From assembly GCA_002633005.1 (NCBI GenBank), contig NMRA01000140.1, forward strand, positions 126,001-178,157: a stretch of DNA of 52,157 bases. Reading direction: 5' to 3'. Every line of letters starts with the position of its first letter. Positions within the stretch are counted from its first letter, which is position 1. The stretch is from Phoronis australis. Taxonomy: Eukaryota; Phoronida; Phoronidae. Shown here piece after piece: positions 22,300 through 35,142 of this stretch. Made by a program: the position numbers and the translations under genes. The notes beneath the pieces are model-generated. The model did no database searches and was not told where the DNA came from. It saw only the letters and a program-made list of their open reading frames with translations.

Positions 22300-24195
22300 T
22301 ATAACAATATATGCTGTGCATCACTTTATACAACATTAATATACAAGTATTTCTTTTAAAACATCAAAATAATAAATATGTTGACCTAAACTTTAACATA
22401 AAAGTATTTAAAATGCTTTTTAAATTATTTATGTTTCACAATGTTTTTGGTTTTTGGTCTATTGGAAGTACGCTGATTGCTGATTGGTCACTGAGTCTAT
22501 GGATAAAACAGACGTAATATATGAGTTGTAACTCATGCCAGTTGCAAACTGCGTAAGACGTAACCCGTAAGGCCGTAACTTGTAAGTGTTCAAATGCAGG
22601 GAAGCCATTTTTGGCCCCTCGTGAACCACACAGACTTCCTTTGTTGTGTTTTTTCTTATTGACATAGATGAAACGACGACCGAATTTTCGGAGGATTTGA
22701 CTACTGTGCCCCCTAGTGACAATGCTTCTTTTCTAACTGCTGCCTCTGAGAGTGTGAGTTGTCTGTCTGAGTACTGAGTTCTCCTTGAATAATTTTGTTG
22801 TGGCTTTTGACGTTTCTATGCTGATCATGGAGAGGAAATCACCTTCCCAGAAGACGGATTGTACTTCATCTATTGAATCTGTTCCCTTGGGCATTTTTTT
22901 AATTTTTTCATTTATTTTTGGCATTAGCCTCTAGTCTTGTCTATTCGCCAAAGCACTTGAAAGAACGGAATTTTGTAGGTTCCAATCGAATATCTATTGG
23001 CTGGCTGGCATCCACAGGCAATGTAATTGCCCACCAAAGAGATGCCTGTGTGCAACATAGCTTCTCAGACAGTTCCAACTACTGTGGTGCCGCCTGGTGG
23101 CAAATTTGTTTTTGCCTGTGCAACAGTATCTACCAAATCCTTTGATGATTATTCATGAAATTTGATATATCTCTGTTCCAGTTGAGGAGACTATGCCTGA
23201 CATTTATTTTGGGTTGGATGAATATCAGTGACAGCATTACCGTCTGGAACTTGAGCATTTTCTTTGCACATGGTTTCTTGATGGATGTTCTCAAAATTTA
23301 GCGAGTAAGACTCTGTCAGGGAGATGGCAGCACCTGCCTTGTTTCAGATGGATATGACTGACACTGTATCCCCTAGCTAATGTCCTATTTTATACATTTA
23401 CACGACATACCAATAATAAACACGCCCATTTCCAATGGAGTTTTGGGTGCATTTCAGTGCTTTGTACTACTATAGTTACAATATGTATGGCACGCTGACA
23501 TCTATAGTTTGGAGCATTAGTGGCAATGCAGGTGTAATGTTGATGACGACTCGGGGCAGGACAAAGTTTGCATTCGTCTGAACCACCTGCAATAATTTTT
23601 AGCTTTGCCAACAAACGTTCTTGAGAAACCTCACAACGGTGTCTATAGCAAAGTGGTTATGATCAATGCATTACTGTTAGTATGAAAGGAATCCTACCAA
23701 ATGCTCCACAGCTTGCACAGGGCAATATTGATAAGGTCTAGCCTGTCTGCGGGCTGTGCTGGTAAGCAACACAGCAACCACTTAGTCTGGAAGATATTGA
23801 CAGATTCGTTAATACCATAAAAAATCAGTTGGGAAAAGTCTTTACATGGAAAAATACACCCACAATTAGTGATCTTCTTATACTAATGGGGCTAGTTTTT
23901 CGTGACCTAGCTCCAGTCTCTATTCAAGTTGATCAATCTTGTTTTGGTATTTTTTCATAGATGCCGCAGGCATGATCTGAGTTTGTCTAAAGAAAACGAA
24001 ACGAAAGCAATGAGAGAATAACTTAAGAGCATTTATGATAACTTTTTTAATTGACAAATACCAATGTCTAAATTTTACTTTTAGCGTATGCCATCAGTCT
24101 ACATCAGTTACGTTGTCACTAGTACTCATTTTGTTCACCTTTTGGATGTAGTCATGCGCCATTCATTTCTTGCAGCATCCAAACGTTCCCGATGA
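22300..24195. other. Intergenic DNA between eIF1A and IBA57 with a possible decayed coding remnant
   Basis: The two genes are transcribed away from each other. Between about 22640 and 23600 the base composition is more coding-like. Broken frames appear on both strands, including a C-x2-C-x4-H-containing stretch on the - strand near 23520-23590 and an acidic stretch on the + strand near 22660-22760. None can be joined or assigned to a family. A decayed retroelement is possible. Confidence 0.3.
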
Positions 24196-24492
24196 GTGTT
24201 GTTGGCGTTATGGATTTCAGCTAGACACTTTGGAATGTACAGACGACATCTAATTTCTTTGGTGCGTGGATCCATTTGTGCTCCATGGTCATCTCACAAG
24301 TATCCTGTTGGTCTTGACTGTTGTTCAAGACACTACTCTACAAGTACATGTAATGTTGGCCAACTGCTGACACAGAGAGGCGTGGTGCAGGTCAGGGGCC
24401 CGGACAGCAACGACTTCCTTCAGGGTCTCATCACTAATGATATCCACTGCCCACATGGCCCGTCTCTATTCGCTATGATGCTCAATATCAAG
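24196..24492 (+). CDS. IBA57: IBA57 exon 1: presequence and start of the folate-binding fold
   Basis: 99 codons ending AAT ATC AAG before donor GTATGA (phase 0). The similarity to the family begins around residue 60; the first 50 residues are presequence. Confidence 0.9.
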
Positions 24493-27400
24493 GTATGATT
24501 GTTTATGAACAGTTAGTCAAATGTCTCACAGTTTTGGCAGGTTAGCGATTTATGAGTGTTGGCGTGACCACAACTTCCGAAACATTAAGGTTCACTGCAG
24601 CCCTTGAAATGGTGTGCTGCTGTCGTTTTTTGGTCATGTGCAGAAGGGGTGGGACTACAGTTGCTATGCTCAGGATGTATATTCTTTTACTGTGGTCTTC
24701 CTTATATGTACCCTAGGTGCTGATACAATTCTATGGGATAGGATCATGCAGTGAGACTAGCATATTAAGTGAAAACCAACTGGACTCAGATAGGTGTTAT
24801 TTGAGTAAGATAGAGTCTTACTTATAAGAATTATAAGAATTAAAACAGTCGCGTTGACAACCTTTGTCTGATGTTAGGCACAGGTCCAACTTGTATGCAT
24901 CTGATGGTAAGTCTGATATAACTTATTTGAGAACCAGTTTTCTCCATTGAATAATCAGGGCATCAAACTGGTTATCAAAATACGGGCATATAAATCTGAC
25001 TACTGCTCATATGACTTCTGCAACTTATGTAAAGCTTATGAAACTTTTATGTTACTGGCATTTTAAATGTAATCCTATGTGATTGTAAGAGAAAGGGAGT
25101 CTTTAGCAGAGCAGGTCACAATGTGGTAAAATCACTCCAATTTCATTTCACCAGTATGGTAAATATGTAAGATTACTTTGAGTTACCCTCTAATGATCGG
25201 CTCAAGGTATGTCAAGTAGGTTAGCAGTTGCGGTTATCAGGCCATCTGTTTCCTTTTCTATGCCTAATACAGCTCAGTGGATCTGTCATTGCAGGGTCGC
25301 GTTCTTTATGACATGATTATACACAGTGTTGGCCGCACAGCTGAGCCTTGTTACTTGTTGGACGTTGACAGGTGTGTGACAACGGAACTCATATCTACCA
25401 TCAAGAGATTCAAGATACGTAAAAAAGTGAGTTGAGAAATTAAAAGGATACTAAACACTGTTTTGATAATTTAGGTCAGTCCTTGTTCTATCATCTGCTG
25501 ATGCATCATTGTCAGAGATTGGAAATTGTGGTTCTTGGTGGGCACTGGGCAGTTGTAGTGTAATTTGCTAAAAGTGTAGGCCATGCTTGCCGGTTTAGAA
25601 GACTTTGAAAAGAGTTTTTAAAATGTCCTCCAAGCTTTTGAGGGTTGTCGGGGGGNNNNNNNNNNNNNNNNNNNNNNNNNNNNNNNNNNNNNGGGGGGGG
25701 GGTTACAGAGCATTATTTTGTCTCAGAGAATTGGATAAATACGTCGTTTTTAATGTCTGTTAATAGGCCAAAACAGGGTTTGGTATCATTTTGAAAAACA
25801 TTTGCAGTAAGGCTGATAACAAAATTGTAGCTGACGTGAGCAATCTCTTGAAACTTCTCATTGAATGTCTTAAGAACTTTCTCATGTCTATATTTTGTCC
25901 AGACACAACCACCAATATCTTTATGATATGAACTCTCCCTTTTCGTTCCTGGTATGCAGAAGAAATGCTTATGTTGTCAGTTTCAATCCCAAGTTGTACT
26001 TCCTTATAAAAATCATCGTTGATATATACTGCTCAGTGCTCATGAAACCAAGTGTTCACTACTGACCAGAAAACCTCTGAGCTGTTAACCAGACTGAGCT
26101 CAGAGGTTCCATGGTGTGCCCAAGAAAGTGAGGCTTCACTGAGTGGATGTGGAGTTCTGTTGTTATCTTGGGGAGTGTGAAAACGGCATTTCCTTTTTAC
26201 ACCTTCATTTGTTGGTAGTGCATCTATTTAGCACACAACTCGGCATAAAGTTTATGTGGTCAAATTTCACACCAATATTGAATATGTAGAAAATTTTTGT
26301 CTATTGTTAGCTTGGTTTCTATTGTGTCGGTAAAACACCATTTGGTAAGTTGTTTCCAGCAAGTTAACCAGCCTTTGGAAAATGAAAAATGGCAGTCTCG
26401 AAGTCTTGAATTATTATAACAAGGACACTTGGTATCTTGTGAGCTGAGCATCACTGTTAGGGAACTTCTTAGTGACAGGTCATTAGAAGGCAGGTTGAAG
26501 CATTTGAACCTGAGAGATGTTTGGCCACTGATTGATCAGCTGTTCATTTTAAAGGTAACCTTTCCAATAATTAGTATTCTTTGTCTCAATTTTCGCGAGC
26601 TTTCAGGTTGATATAAGTGACGTGACGGATGAAATGAAAGTGTGGGCCATTCTTCCACCTGAGGTACCCTCTCGTCCTGCACAGTTTGACGTGAAGATAG
26701 CTGACCAATCGGGAGTCTTGTGCTGTTCACATGACCCCAGACTGCATGCACTTGGACACAGGGCAGTGTTAACTGAAGGCGTCAGTGGTGAGAGCGGGAT
26801 AGCTTTGTGTTAACCAGTTGCCTTGTGATGACTACTGACATAATTGTAACCTTCAAAAATTGGAGTAGACGAATTTGCTGTCTTGTTTCTTCCAATTTTT
26901 GGTACTCAAAGTAAACTGCAGTGAGACTTATCTTAGTTACATACCAAAGTTACTAACAGACAATGATTCGAAACATTGGGAGTGTGAACAACAGTGTCAG
27001 AAGCCCTTGAAAGATGGAAAAGTTAAATTTTGGCAACAATTTTTGTCTGAAATTGGAGAGTTTTTAGCGTATTAGTCTTTTAACTGCAAAGAATCATCAA
27101 AAACTTTATTCTGAGAGATGTGCATGGTACTAATTGTATGGTTTCCTTTCACAGCGGCGACTGCCTTTGATAATGTGTGTGAGTCGACAATGCAAGACCT
27201 ACACAGGCAGTATAGATATACTGTGGGTATCGGTGAGGGTGTGGTGGACCATCCTCCTGGAAACTGTCTGCCCCTAGAGTGTAACTTGGTCTTCCTCAAC
27301 GGGGTCAGTTTTGACAAAGGTTGTTACATTGGCCAGGAGCTGACAGCTAGAAGTCATCACACAGGCGTGGTTAGGAAACGGTTAATGCCAGTGCATTTTA

Positions 27401-28953
27401 CAAGGTTTGTATAATACAGTAAATTGTACTGAAAAAATCCTCCCCCATATAAATGTGGCCATTTAGTCAATTTTGACCTTATGTTTGTTGCATTTTTAAA
27501 TTTTACCCAAGAAATGTTTTGTTCTTCATTTTGAACTTTTCAACACGTGCAGTTGATGTTATTATTTATTCAATGTTTTCGACATGAAATAGTTTCATCA
27601 GGTCAATATTTTGTTACTTCTGGCAGTATTTATCACGATTGCCATGGTTGTTTTGCAGAAAACACGGTTATGGTCTGATATAACGTGGCTGAATTTTGAG
27701 AACCAGTTTTCTCCACTGAGTAACGGGCATCAAACTGGTTCTAAAAATATGAGCACATTATATCAGACTATTGCTGAAAACACAATGGAGATGATTATTC
27801 ATACATCCAAATCAACTGTATTGCCTTGTATTCAGGAGCATTACATTTTTAAATGTAACATTTAGATCACGGCTTTTTGTACCATATTTTACAAGTTTGA
27901 CTGTGCTTCCCTGTGGTTGATGAGACAATCCATATTACGTAATTTGCACCTGAAGCATGTGATATTGCTTGGAAACTTGATTGTTATTCATGTTAATTGG
28001 TGCAAATTGATGTATTTTGTTGTTTTCAATGTTGTGATTGATACATGATGTACTTTGTGATCTTACGCGACAATTGAAGCAAAATGTAGTGACAAAAAAA
28101 GATTGATCAGCAACACCTTCGAAAAATTAATGTTCCCCTTCAACAGAATGCTGTATTGGGGTTTTGTATAAAGATTTGCATTATCAAATTATTCCAGAAA
28201 AGATGGAAGATGCGAAACAATGGGAGAATTTAAAAAGCAGTAACGTCATCACTGATCATGTGGGACCAGAAAACAGAGTCTTATAAAGGAAAAGGCTGTT
28301 TTCACAAAGTCCAAGTGTTCCCCAATGCCATCAGGTGCGAAGACGTCCCACATGATCAGCTGCCATTGCTTTCTAAGTCTCCCATTGTGTGCTTACTGGT
28401 TTTGGTCACTTAAAACTCTATCTTTGGATTTTTGTTTATTGTCCACGGCAAATGACTATTGTTTACGTGGTCGAATTCTTGTTTAGAGTTTATTGCAAAG
28501 CATTATAGAACTTCCTGTTAAATATGGCTGTTCACTTTTTAGCTTTGGCTTTAAAGGCTTAATGCTCTGTTTACATGGTTCAGTTTTTGTATTTAGCATC
28601 CTATACTATTTGTTATCTTGGAAAATTATGTCAGAGGACTTGTTTATGTATTCAGATACTTCGTACATGACAAACAGCCATGTTGAAATGTTCAGTTCCT
28701 TTGAAATGCAGTGACTTCACTTCCTTTTTTGCACACTTTCAGTGACTGTGAGGACAAGGTTGAAGATGGAACAGACGTGTGCAATAGGAGTGGAAAAAAG
28801 GTGGGAACACTCCGAGGGGTGCATCATGACTTGGGTCTTGCCTTAGTTAGACTTTCCGAGGTTAAAGATAGCTTGAAACTTGAAGACAACTCTGGGGATG
28901 TGGTTGAAGCAAAGGCGGCTAAACCCTTTTGGTGGCCTGTGGAAGTCAGGTGA
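24196..28953 (+). CDS. IBA57: IBA57, mitochondrial iron-sulfur cluster assembly factor (CAF17 family)
   Basis: IBA57 has the folate-binding GcvT fold and works with ISCA1/ISCA2 in the mitochondrial matrix to make [4Fe-4S] clusters for aconitase, lipoate synthase and respiratory complexes. Exons: 24196-24492, 25295-25426, 26607-26787, 27155-27404 and 28743-28953; all junctions are GT-AG and in phase. The total is 1071 bp, or 356 aa, equal to the human protein by my recollection. Residues 1-50 are basic and hydroxylated, as in a mitochondrial presequence. [18 protein letters not shown] (about 66-83) is the family opening, and KGCYIGQE (258-265) is the signature motif with its invariant Cys at 260. 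An alternative start at Met14 (24235) would give a more typical presequence. Intron 2 contains the assembly gap. Confidence 0.96.
24910..25002 (+). mobile_element. MITE family M, copy A (IBA57 intron 1)
   Basis: Ends AGTCTGATATAA and ATCTGACT are inverted. Inside, GAGAACCAGTTTTCTCC and CAAACTGGTTAT form a second, inner palindrome. Copy B at 27671-27770 has the same layout. Confidence 0.8.
25295..25426 (+). CDS. IBA57: IBA57 exon 2
   Basis: 44 codons, acceptor CATTGCAG, donor GTGAGT. It begins [13 protein letters not shown], the conserved strand that follows the first domain loop, and ends in a basic helix (KRFKIRKK). Confidence 0.95.
25656..25692. other. Assembly gap (37 N) between G-runs
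   Basis: Five G before and eight or more G after the gap. The assembly stopped in a poly-G tract, so the gap length may not be true. Confidence 0.95.
26607..26787 (+). CDS. IBA57: IBA57 exon 3
   Basis: 181 bp, acceptor GCTTTCAG, ending in phase 1 before GTGAGA. It encodes [17 protein letters not shown], aligned with the family segment that ends in V-W-A-x-L-P, then the D-P-R-L x L G H R loop. Confidence 0.94.
27155..27404 (+). CDS. IBA57: IBA57 exon 4 with the KGCYIGQE signature
   Basis: 250 bp, acceptor TTTCACAG, donor GTTTGT. It holds [17 protein letters not shown], the signature motif and [16 protein letters not shown]. The Cys of the motif is essential in yeast and bacterial homologues, as reported for the family. 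Confidence 0.96.
27671..27770 (+). mobile_element. MITE family M, copy B (IBA57 intron 4)
   Basis: TGGTCTGATATAA at the left and TTATATCAGACTA at the right are inverted ends; AGAACCAGTTT and AAACTGGTTCT form the inner palindrome. The element is 100 bp and non-coding. A TA target duplication is possible. Confidence 0.85.
28743..28953 (+). CDS. IBA57: IBA57 exon 5 (C-terminus)
   Basis: Acceptor CTTTCAG; ends [10 protein letters not shown] then TGA at 28951-28953. It carries the C-terminal beta-barrel segment ([20 protein letters not shown]). Confidence 0.95.
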
Positions 28954-31900
28954 CGAGATTAATTTCCCCCTGAGCATGATGGCATGCTAGCAATCTTTGA
29001 TTCAGGGCTGTATTTATGAAGGCTAAGGCTTCGGAATGTGCGAAATCGTGTCATATGTAAGGAAAGATCTGGACGGTTTGTTGCTTGTTAGCAGCGGGAA
29101 TTACTACCGTACCCTAGCAAAATGGGCTTCTCTGAAAGTGATTGAACTGCTCGTCCGTATTGTTGAATTGTCAATGAGAGTAGCTGAAAGACAAAACTTG
29201 CATTGTGCTTACTGCTTCCGTTACGTAAGCCAGGGTGTCTTGCCCCAATAATCTTGTGACTGGCATAGACGAGTGGTAATACATGTGGAGTAAAGGTGCT
29301 TGATAAGACACTAATATGCACCGACATTATTTACTCAGCACATCTGCATGCAGTTGCAGAGTGATGACTGCTGTCAACAGGTCAAATTTCCAGTGTTTTA
29401 AAGAATAATGTAGAAATATAAAGCAGTGAAGGGGAGAAAACTCCACAAGTCTATAGTTCTGGTCAATTTGCATTTACTGTGTATTACATTGTCTACTTGT
29501 CTTTCTAGCTTTGTGTGTGGTTGTTTTTTGTTGGTATTGAAACGCTGCTTTTAAATGAATGGCAACCGCAAAAATATTTTAATTTGTTGTCTTTCATGTT
29601 GTATTGTAATCAGTTTCAATTTTTTCATGTTTCTAAAGTGACTATTGCAAATAAAATCGTGAAACAAAATACAAAATGGATGCAAGCTGTAACTCATCAT
29701 TTGCTTAACTCGTCAGTCCACACAAGTTGTCGCTGTTTTATTTTGAAATACGTGCCCATTCATTTATATTCGTGGTTACTCATGCAGTGTGTCCTTCTGA
29801 AACAGAGCACACCCTAAGATTTACTTGCGAAATTCTTCTCGTGAGTCATGTTGATTGCAAAATTAGTCATACCAAAAATTACTGCAAAGCACTTTCAGTT
29901 AAAATCAGATTCTGAACGATATGATGACCCACATTCTTTGTTTTAGTCGCAAGAGGTCAGTGTCAATGACTTCATTTCATATACACAAAGGGCTTTAATC
30001 TCAGTTGACTGCTTTCACCAGGTTTTAACTGCTCACTTACAGATGTATTTGCGTGCTCCGACCTATGCTAATGTATTGCAGCAACTAAACAACAATGCTA
30101 TTTGAACATCATCTACGCTAACAAAAAGAGCTGTTGTATTCCTTGACAACTTGTAAACAGGAAAACAAAAAAATCTGCAAATAGGTGACCTTTGCTCTAA
30201 GGACGTACCTAGGGGGCTCACACAACCTGCATCATGTAGTGCTATTCCCAACACCACGCCACCATCAGAAACTCGTTCTTAAAAACATCTGGCACTTTTC
30301 AACCTACTTCTTATTCACATTGTCGCTATATGTTGTGTTTCTAACTAATTTGAACAAGCAATCACAGAGATAAGGAATTAGCGTGCATGTTCCATTTTAA
30401 CCACCATCACAGGTTATAACATTACTACAGTTAGTATTTTTACAACCAGTTTTCAAACTTTTCACGTCAAGGGAGTTTTATGCAACACAAAATGACGTTC
30501 TTGGGTATAGGGGTAATTGAAACTTTTGCTTCATTGCACAGCTTTAAGTGGTGTTTTCCACACAGTTTCACCAACAATAACAGTCGTCATGGCTCACAAA
30601 ATTATTCAGTTTATTGCCTTGTACACATAGCATTGTTTAGAAATCACATGGCACTTGACAGATTGCAAACTATACATGTTTCGTTAACTACTATAATTTA
30701 TAAAAAAAGGAATGCTCGCATTTTATAGTTAAAAGTTAAATAAAAATGACATGAAATTTAAAATAAACCAGACCTAAGATTTCACTGACGTTTCTATACA
30801 TTATATTCGAGAAATACATTAAATTATACACACGCTATTCAAATATCTCCAAATACATTAGGAGGTCATTCCAATTCAGTTATTATGTACGTGCAAAGGC
30901 CAAGTTGGCTCATTGTGTGAAGAGTGCTGACAGTATTATCACTAACTGATGTCTCTGTTCCCCAGTCCAAGATGAAAGACGATATTAACATAAAGGTTAG
31001 TGTTGTTCAATCCGAACTGGTGAGAACGATTCATAGCGAATGTCTAGGGAATAGAATTGTAGAAATTTGCAATGCTTTGAATAATATAGGGCTTGACATT
31101 TGTTCTTATGTTACCCTGGTGATGTGTGCGTAATATATCGAAATGTTGATGAAATTTTACGTCTGGTTTGTCGTCAAATTCTTATTTCATATGTTGTCCG
31201 ACAGTAAAAACACTCAAAAAAAAGAAATTAACAAATAATGTACACTGAAGCAATAGCAACATTACAACACATTCACACAAATAATAACAATAATAATATT
31301 AACAACAACTACAAGAATTTTGGTTTCCCCACTAGGTGGTGCTAGTTTACGGACTTGCAAACTTAAGTCTTGAAACCAGACTCTATTTAGAATCTGAGTC
31401 TGTAGAAGATTTCAAAAATGAGGCCATTTGGTCAGACTTTTTACCATACTAAGTTATGACCTGATGAACATTGCTTATTTAGAATTGTCTCATCTTCTTT
31501 AATTTTGTGAGAGTACCGGTATTTCATTTGTTTCCTTTTTGAATAACCTTCATGGGATACTAAAACAGACGCAAGAAGGGTGCTACTCGAGTGATGGTGA
31601 TCACACCATTTTTCATCTGGATTATGGTTCAAATTATGCCAGATAAGGTTAAAAAACAATGCATTTTATGTTCAAGAGATTCCGATACACTGACAAGCTG
31701 TATGTTGGCAGTTCCTCAGGTACAGCTGACCTCGTGCTTGACTGACCAATCACCAATCAGATGGTGTATGCATGAGACCATCTTCAGTAGGTTCAGTGTG
31801 AACTGCCATCTCAACAAATCGTTAAGAGGCACTGGAGGCATGCAGACTCCCATGTAACAAAATCAGATTGTCAGGTGATAAATTGGGGTCGAGGCTTGTC

Positions 31901-32408
31901 CGATTAACCCTGAAAAAATCAATTCTCTTTGCTTTGCAAAAGAATTACATTTCTTTTGGGTCAGTTAGCAATAAAGGAATGTAATGTTATTCTGTGCAAA
32001 CCACTAAAAGGACAAAAATGTTACTTATACTACCTTAGTGACAGCTGGACGTAAGCTCTTACCCTGACCTGTCAAAGGAAAAGTCACCATTTGAAAGCTT
32101 GGTGTGAAAGCTTATTTTCAACAGACTGTGAGTAATGAGATAAAGTGATCAGTATGAATACACCACACCACTTACATTTGCAGACTTCTGCATGGTAAAC
32201 TATCACCAATTTAGGACAAATGAAATTACATTATTTCATGTTTTGCACCCAAAAAAAATGCAGTTCCAGACTATAGGTATGGCGGGGGGAGGGGGGTAAT
32301 GTTTTGAGAAATTGCAGTCTTTCACAACAGTACTGTTAGAAACCTTTGAAAACTGAAGAAAGTCCAGTTTTGTGAATTGAATTTGTCCGAAATTAGTGAG
32401 ACATATAT
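28954..32408. other. Tail-to-tail intergenic region, IBA57 and MANEA 3' ends
   Basis: An AATAAA at 29650-29655 could end the IBA57 transcript after a 0.7-kb 3' UTR. Otherwise the stretch is AT-rich. It has an AAT/AAC-rich microsatellite at about 31268-31312, an isolated CTCF-like match (CCCACTAGGTGGTGC, about 31328-31342) and a G-run at 32281-32297. No gene is seen. A splice-flanked 30-bp open segment near 30967-30996 is more likely chance. Confidence 0.4.
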
Positions 32409-33110
32409 TTACTGTCTCCGACTTTCCAGAAACTTAACAACCCACTTTTTGGTCAATTTCAGATAAAAATCTGGCCCGTTACTTCCATAATCCAGGTAAT
32501 TAAAGGAGCTAGTTTGTTTAGGCATCGCTCTCTCAATCTGTGTTCCTTCATGCCACTCGTTGAATGATGTTATCGACACTATAGGAGGCTTCACCTTAAC
32601 AGCCGCTCCAAACATGCGTTCATAATAACCACCGTTCTGTCTGCCTTTGGTGTTTCGTCCATTCCAGGGTCGAACACGCGTGTCGATATAACCTGGCCCA
32701 ACACTGGGAATGAATAAGAGATTATTGGAACGACCAAATTCGTTCAGCATGCCCCACAATCTTATCGATGAACCGTCTGTGAAACCAGTGCTGGCAAAGT
32801 ACGTGTAAAAGCCGTCAAAGCCTGAAGATAGAATATCAGCCTTCCGTTTGTGCTCAGTGAGCAAGCCTATGAAGATTCCGTCAAACGCAGTGTTACGAAT
32901 GGTGAATGATGCTCCGGGCTTCAACAGATGTGACCACTCAGTTGCAGACAAGAGATATGAGTCATACACATAAAAAAGTGGGAGGTGTCTGCCTTTGTGC
33001 AGACGTCTGTACAAAGCAGAGTGATTCCCATACTTCTTTATAATCAGAGTTATGTCATCCTTAAAACGCCCCACTGTTCTGTCTTTGTAAGGTTCAATGT
33101 GAAAACACAC
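32409..33110 (-). CDS. MANEA: MANEA exon 3: catalytic core and C-terminus
   Basis: 234 codons with TAA, acceptor CTATTTTAG. It includes PLFYVYDSYL, GFDGFYTYFAS, IPSVGPGYIDTRVRPWN and the catalytic EWHEG. The open frame can be read further only by using GTG as a false start. Confidence 0.97.
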   Translation of the reverse strand: MCFHIEPYKDRTVGRFKDDITLIIKKYGNHSALYRRLHKGRHLPLFYVYDSYLLSATEWSHLLKPGASFTIRNTAFDGIFIGLLTEHKRKADILSSGFDGFYTYFASTGFTDGSSIRLWGMLNEFGRSNNLLFIPSVGPGYIDTRVRPWNGRNTKGRQNGGYYERMFGAAVKVKPPIVSITSFNEWHEGTQIERAMPKQTSSFNYLDYGSNGPDFYLKLTKKWVVKFLESRRQ

Positions 33111-35142
33111 CTAAAATAGAGATTAGAGTTAGCTTTTAGGTGAAATACAAGCTTACTGCGCCTTCAGGTGAAAAACACCTCTCCTGTTCCCGACTGCAAA
33201 CATTTCAGAGGCAGTCCACTGCCACGTCAGGACTACGGATTCCTAAATGGGTGCACCCCTGTCTCATAGACAAAGTACCTAACCAAAATGACACCTGGGA
33301 ATGCAAATAATCACTAGCATCAGATTTGACAGTGGATTCCTGCCAAGCACCTCTGGAGATCCACCCGGCACCCCCGAGCCTCTCCTACACAGGTGCACTG
33401 TTTTCAGACATAAAATGCATATTGAAATAAAATTTTTCATCAGTCAAATACCCATTAAAGACAGGTTGGTATTTTCAGCCACAGAGTTCTTTATTTCCAA
33501 AACAGAGGATTGATGGTGGCTATCCTTATGTTACGTCTGAAGATATAAGCTGCAATTAGCTTGCCTTCTTATAATTTAGTTGCTCAAGGTTGAGTAATTT
33601 ATCCTGAATTCAATTTGACGATCTTCAAATCTTGTTTTCTTGTCTGAGTAAAGGTTGGTATTAAGAAGACCATTGCTCCTGCCTGTCGTTGTGTTGGAAA
33701 ACGGTATTCCTTGAAATTGTTTGAACATATTTGTACACAAGAACTACAACTGAAAGCCAAGCTATTGACCTAAACTATGGATCCTTAAAAAAATAAATCT
33801 TATACATGACTGGTATGACGACAATGCTTCCCAACAGGTACGTACAGGTCATGTGACCCACGGTACTTTACCTTGAGATGATACTTGTCAGCAATGTTTA
33901 AAATCGTTGGAACAAACTCATCCCACGGTTTTCCATTATCATCTGCTTTGTCAGGTGGATACCATGATAATGCCAACACTCCTACAAAAGAGAAAGTGAG
34001 TAAGTACATTTCATGCTTTGCATCCACAGAAAAATTTTAAAAATTAGCGTAAATTTTCGACTTCTCAGTTCTCATGGCTGAAGCCTTCATCAGTGACTAT
34101 TGGACATCCTGATGAACTGTTCAGAGGCACCCCTAAAAAAGAGTCAAAAAAGTGAACTGAAAATGCTGAACACTAACTAGAAATAACTTCACCTTCAGAT
34201 TACTATTACACAGAACAACACTGAATTTTGAAGAGGTGCAAGTTATGTATCATAAAATATCAATGTCAGAAACATTCAAGACAGGTGAACTTTATTTTCT
34301 CATTTTTTCAAAATCAAAATAATGCTTTGCCATAGTCTGTACAGTGGTTATCAACAGACAATAACTAATGAAAAAATGTGGTCATTCATAACAGCATTAA
34401 AATTTTGGCAATTTTTATCCAAAATTGGTGAATTTCACCATAGTCCAGTAAAGTGAAGAATGAGAAGTGAAAATAACATTAACCAATTTTGCTCGCAAAG
34501 TAAGCAGCTGGGAATGTTCAGTTTCATACCTATAGTCAAAAGGTATTTACATATTAGTAACACAAGAAAATTCACTCTAAAATCAAATACATGATCTTGT
34601 TACTTACCAACTCCAGCACTATGGATCTGTTGCATGTGACTGTCTATCACTGTTCTATTACGGGAACTGTACGGCCCTAACCATGGATAGAAATTGGATG
34701 CAATGTCATCTGGGGGGACATGTGCTCCCGACGGCCACTTTAAGGCCTCCTGAGCATTCCAGTGCTGTATTAGTTGATGATTCCAATGGATATAACTCCC
34801 ATCTGATGTTGGATCACCATACCAAGGATAATAAAAGATGTGCACATCATAGTTCAAAGAGCTATCTACAGTCAAGTGTTGAGTCTGCTTTTTAACCAGC
34901 TTTTGTAAATCCAGGGAAGGCTTCTCTGCAATGAACACTGTTCTGTTTTCTTTGGGGAATCTCTTGTTTACTTCATCCATGATAAGCTGCTGAAGTGGAG
35001 CTTGATCATGTCCTGGGCCAGTAAGCACATAGATACCCAGAGCAAATGCACAGACAAGGCAAAGAAATATCAAGACAGGAATCAATCTCTGCAACTTCAA
35101 GGCTATCCTGTAACAGGCCTTGAATACGTGTGCTAAACGCAT
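32409..35142 (-). CDS. MANEA: Glycoprotein endo-alpha-1,2-mannosidase (GH99)
   Basis: MANEA cleaves glucosylated mannose (Glc1-3Man) from N-glycans in the Golgi, a route around the ER glucosidases. Coding exons on the - strand: 35142-34608, 33981-33872 and 33110-32409. They join in phase to 1347 bp, or 448 aa (human MANEA 462). Residues about 17-38 form a membrane segment after a basic cytosolic tail, giving a type II anchor. The catalytic domain starts at VHIFYYPWYGDP; FNEWHEGTQIE carries the two catalytic glutamates at about 400 and 403, three apart as in the family. I chose the ATG at 35142 because a splice acceptor (CATTACAG) sits just upstream. This implies a non-coding 5' exon to the right. 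The vertebrate paralogue MANEAL is the alternative name. Confidence 0.96.
33111..33871. other. MANEA intron 2, nothing recognised
   Basis: About 760 bp with no repeat or coding signal that I could support. A 70-codon frame on the + strand at 33301 is unlikely to be real. Confidence 0.6.
33872..33981 (-). CDS. MANEA: MANEA exon 2
   Basis: 110 bp, acceptor CTTTTGTAG, donor GTAAAG. Encodes the end of the first beta-strand region: LALSWYPPDKADDNGKPWD. Confidence 0.95.
34608..35142 (-). CDS. MANEA: MANEA exon 1: membrane anchor and start of the catalytic domain
   Basis: 535 bp ending GGA GTT G before GTAAGT. It contains the anchor, a luminal stem of about 70 residues and the first catalytic strands up to HMQQIHSAGVG. 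Confidence 0.93.

Noticed and set aside
22733-22924. - strand frame starting MPKINE, at first taken as eIF1A exon 1
   Set aside because: It lacks a donor in the right phase. The true exon 1 (MPKNK then GTATGT) is at 22155-22140 and fits exon 2.
22640-23620. Decayed gag-like or zinc-knuckle gene
   Set aside because: Suggestive composition only; frames are broken and I could not recognise a family, so no gene is called.
30967-30996. Mini-exon flanked by CCCCAG and GTTAGT
   Set aside because: Ten codons without a partner exon; such pairs arise often by chance.
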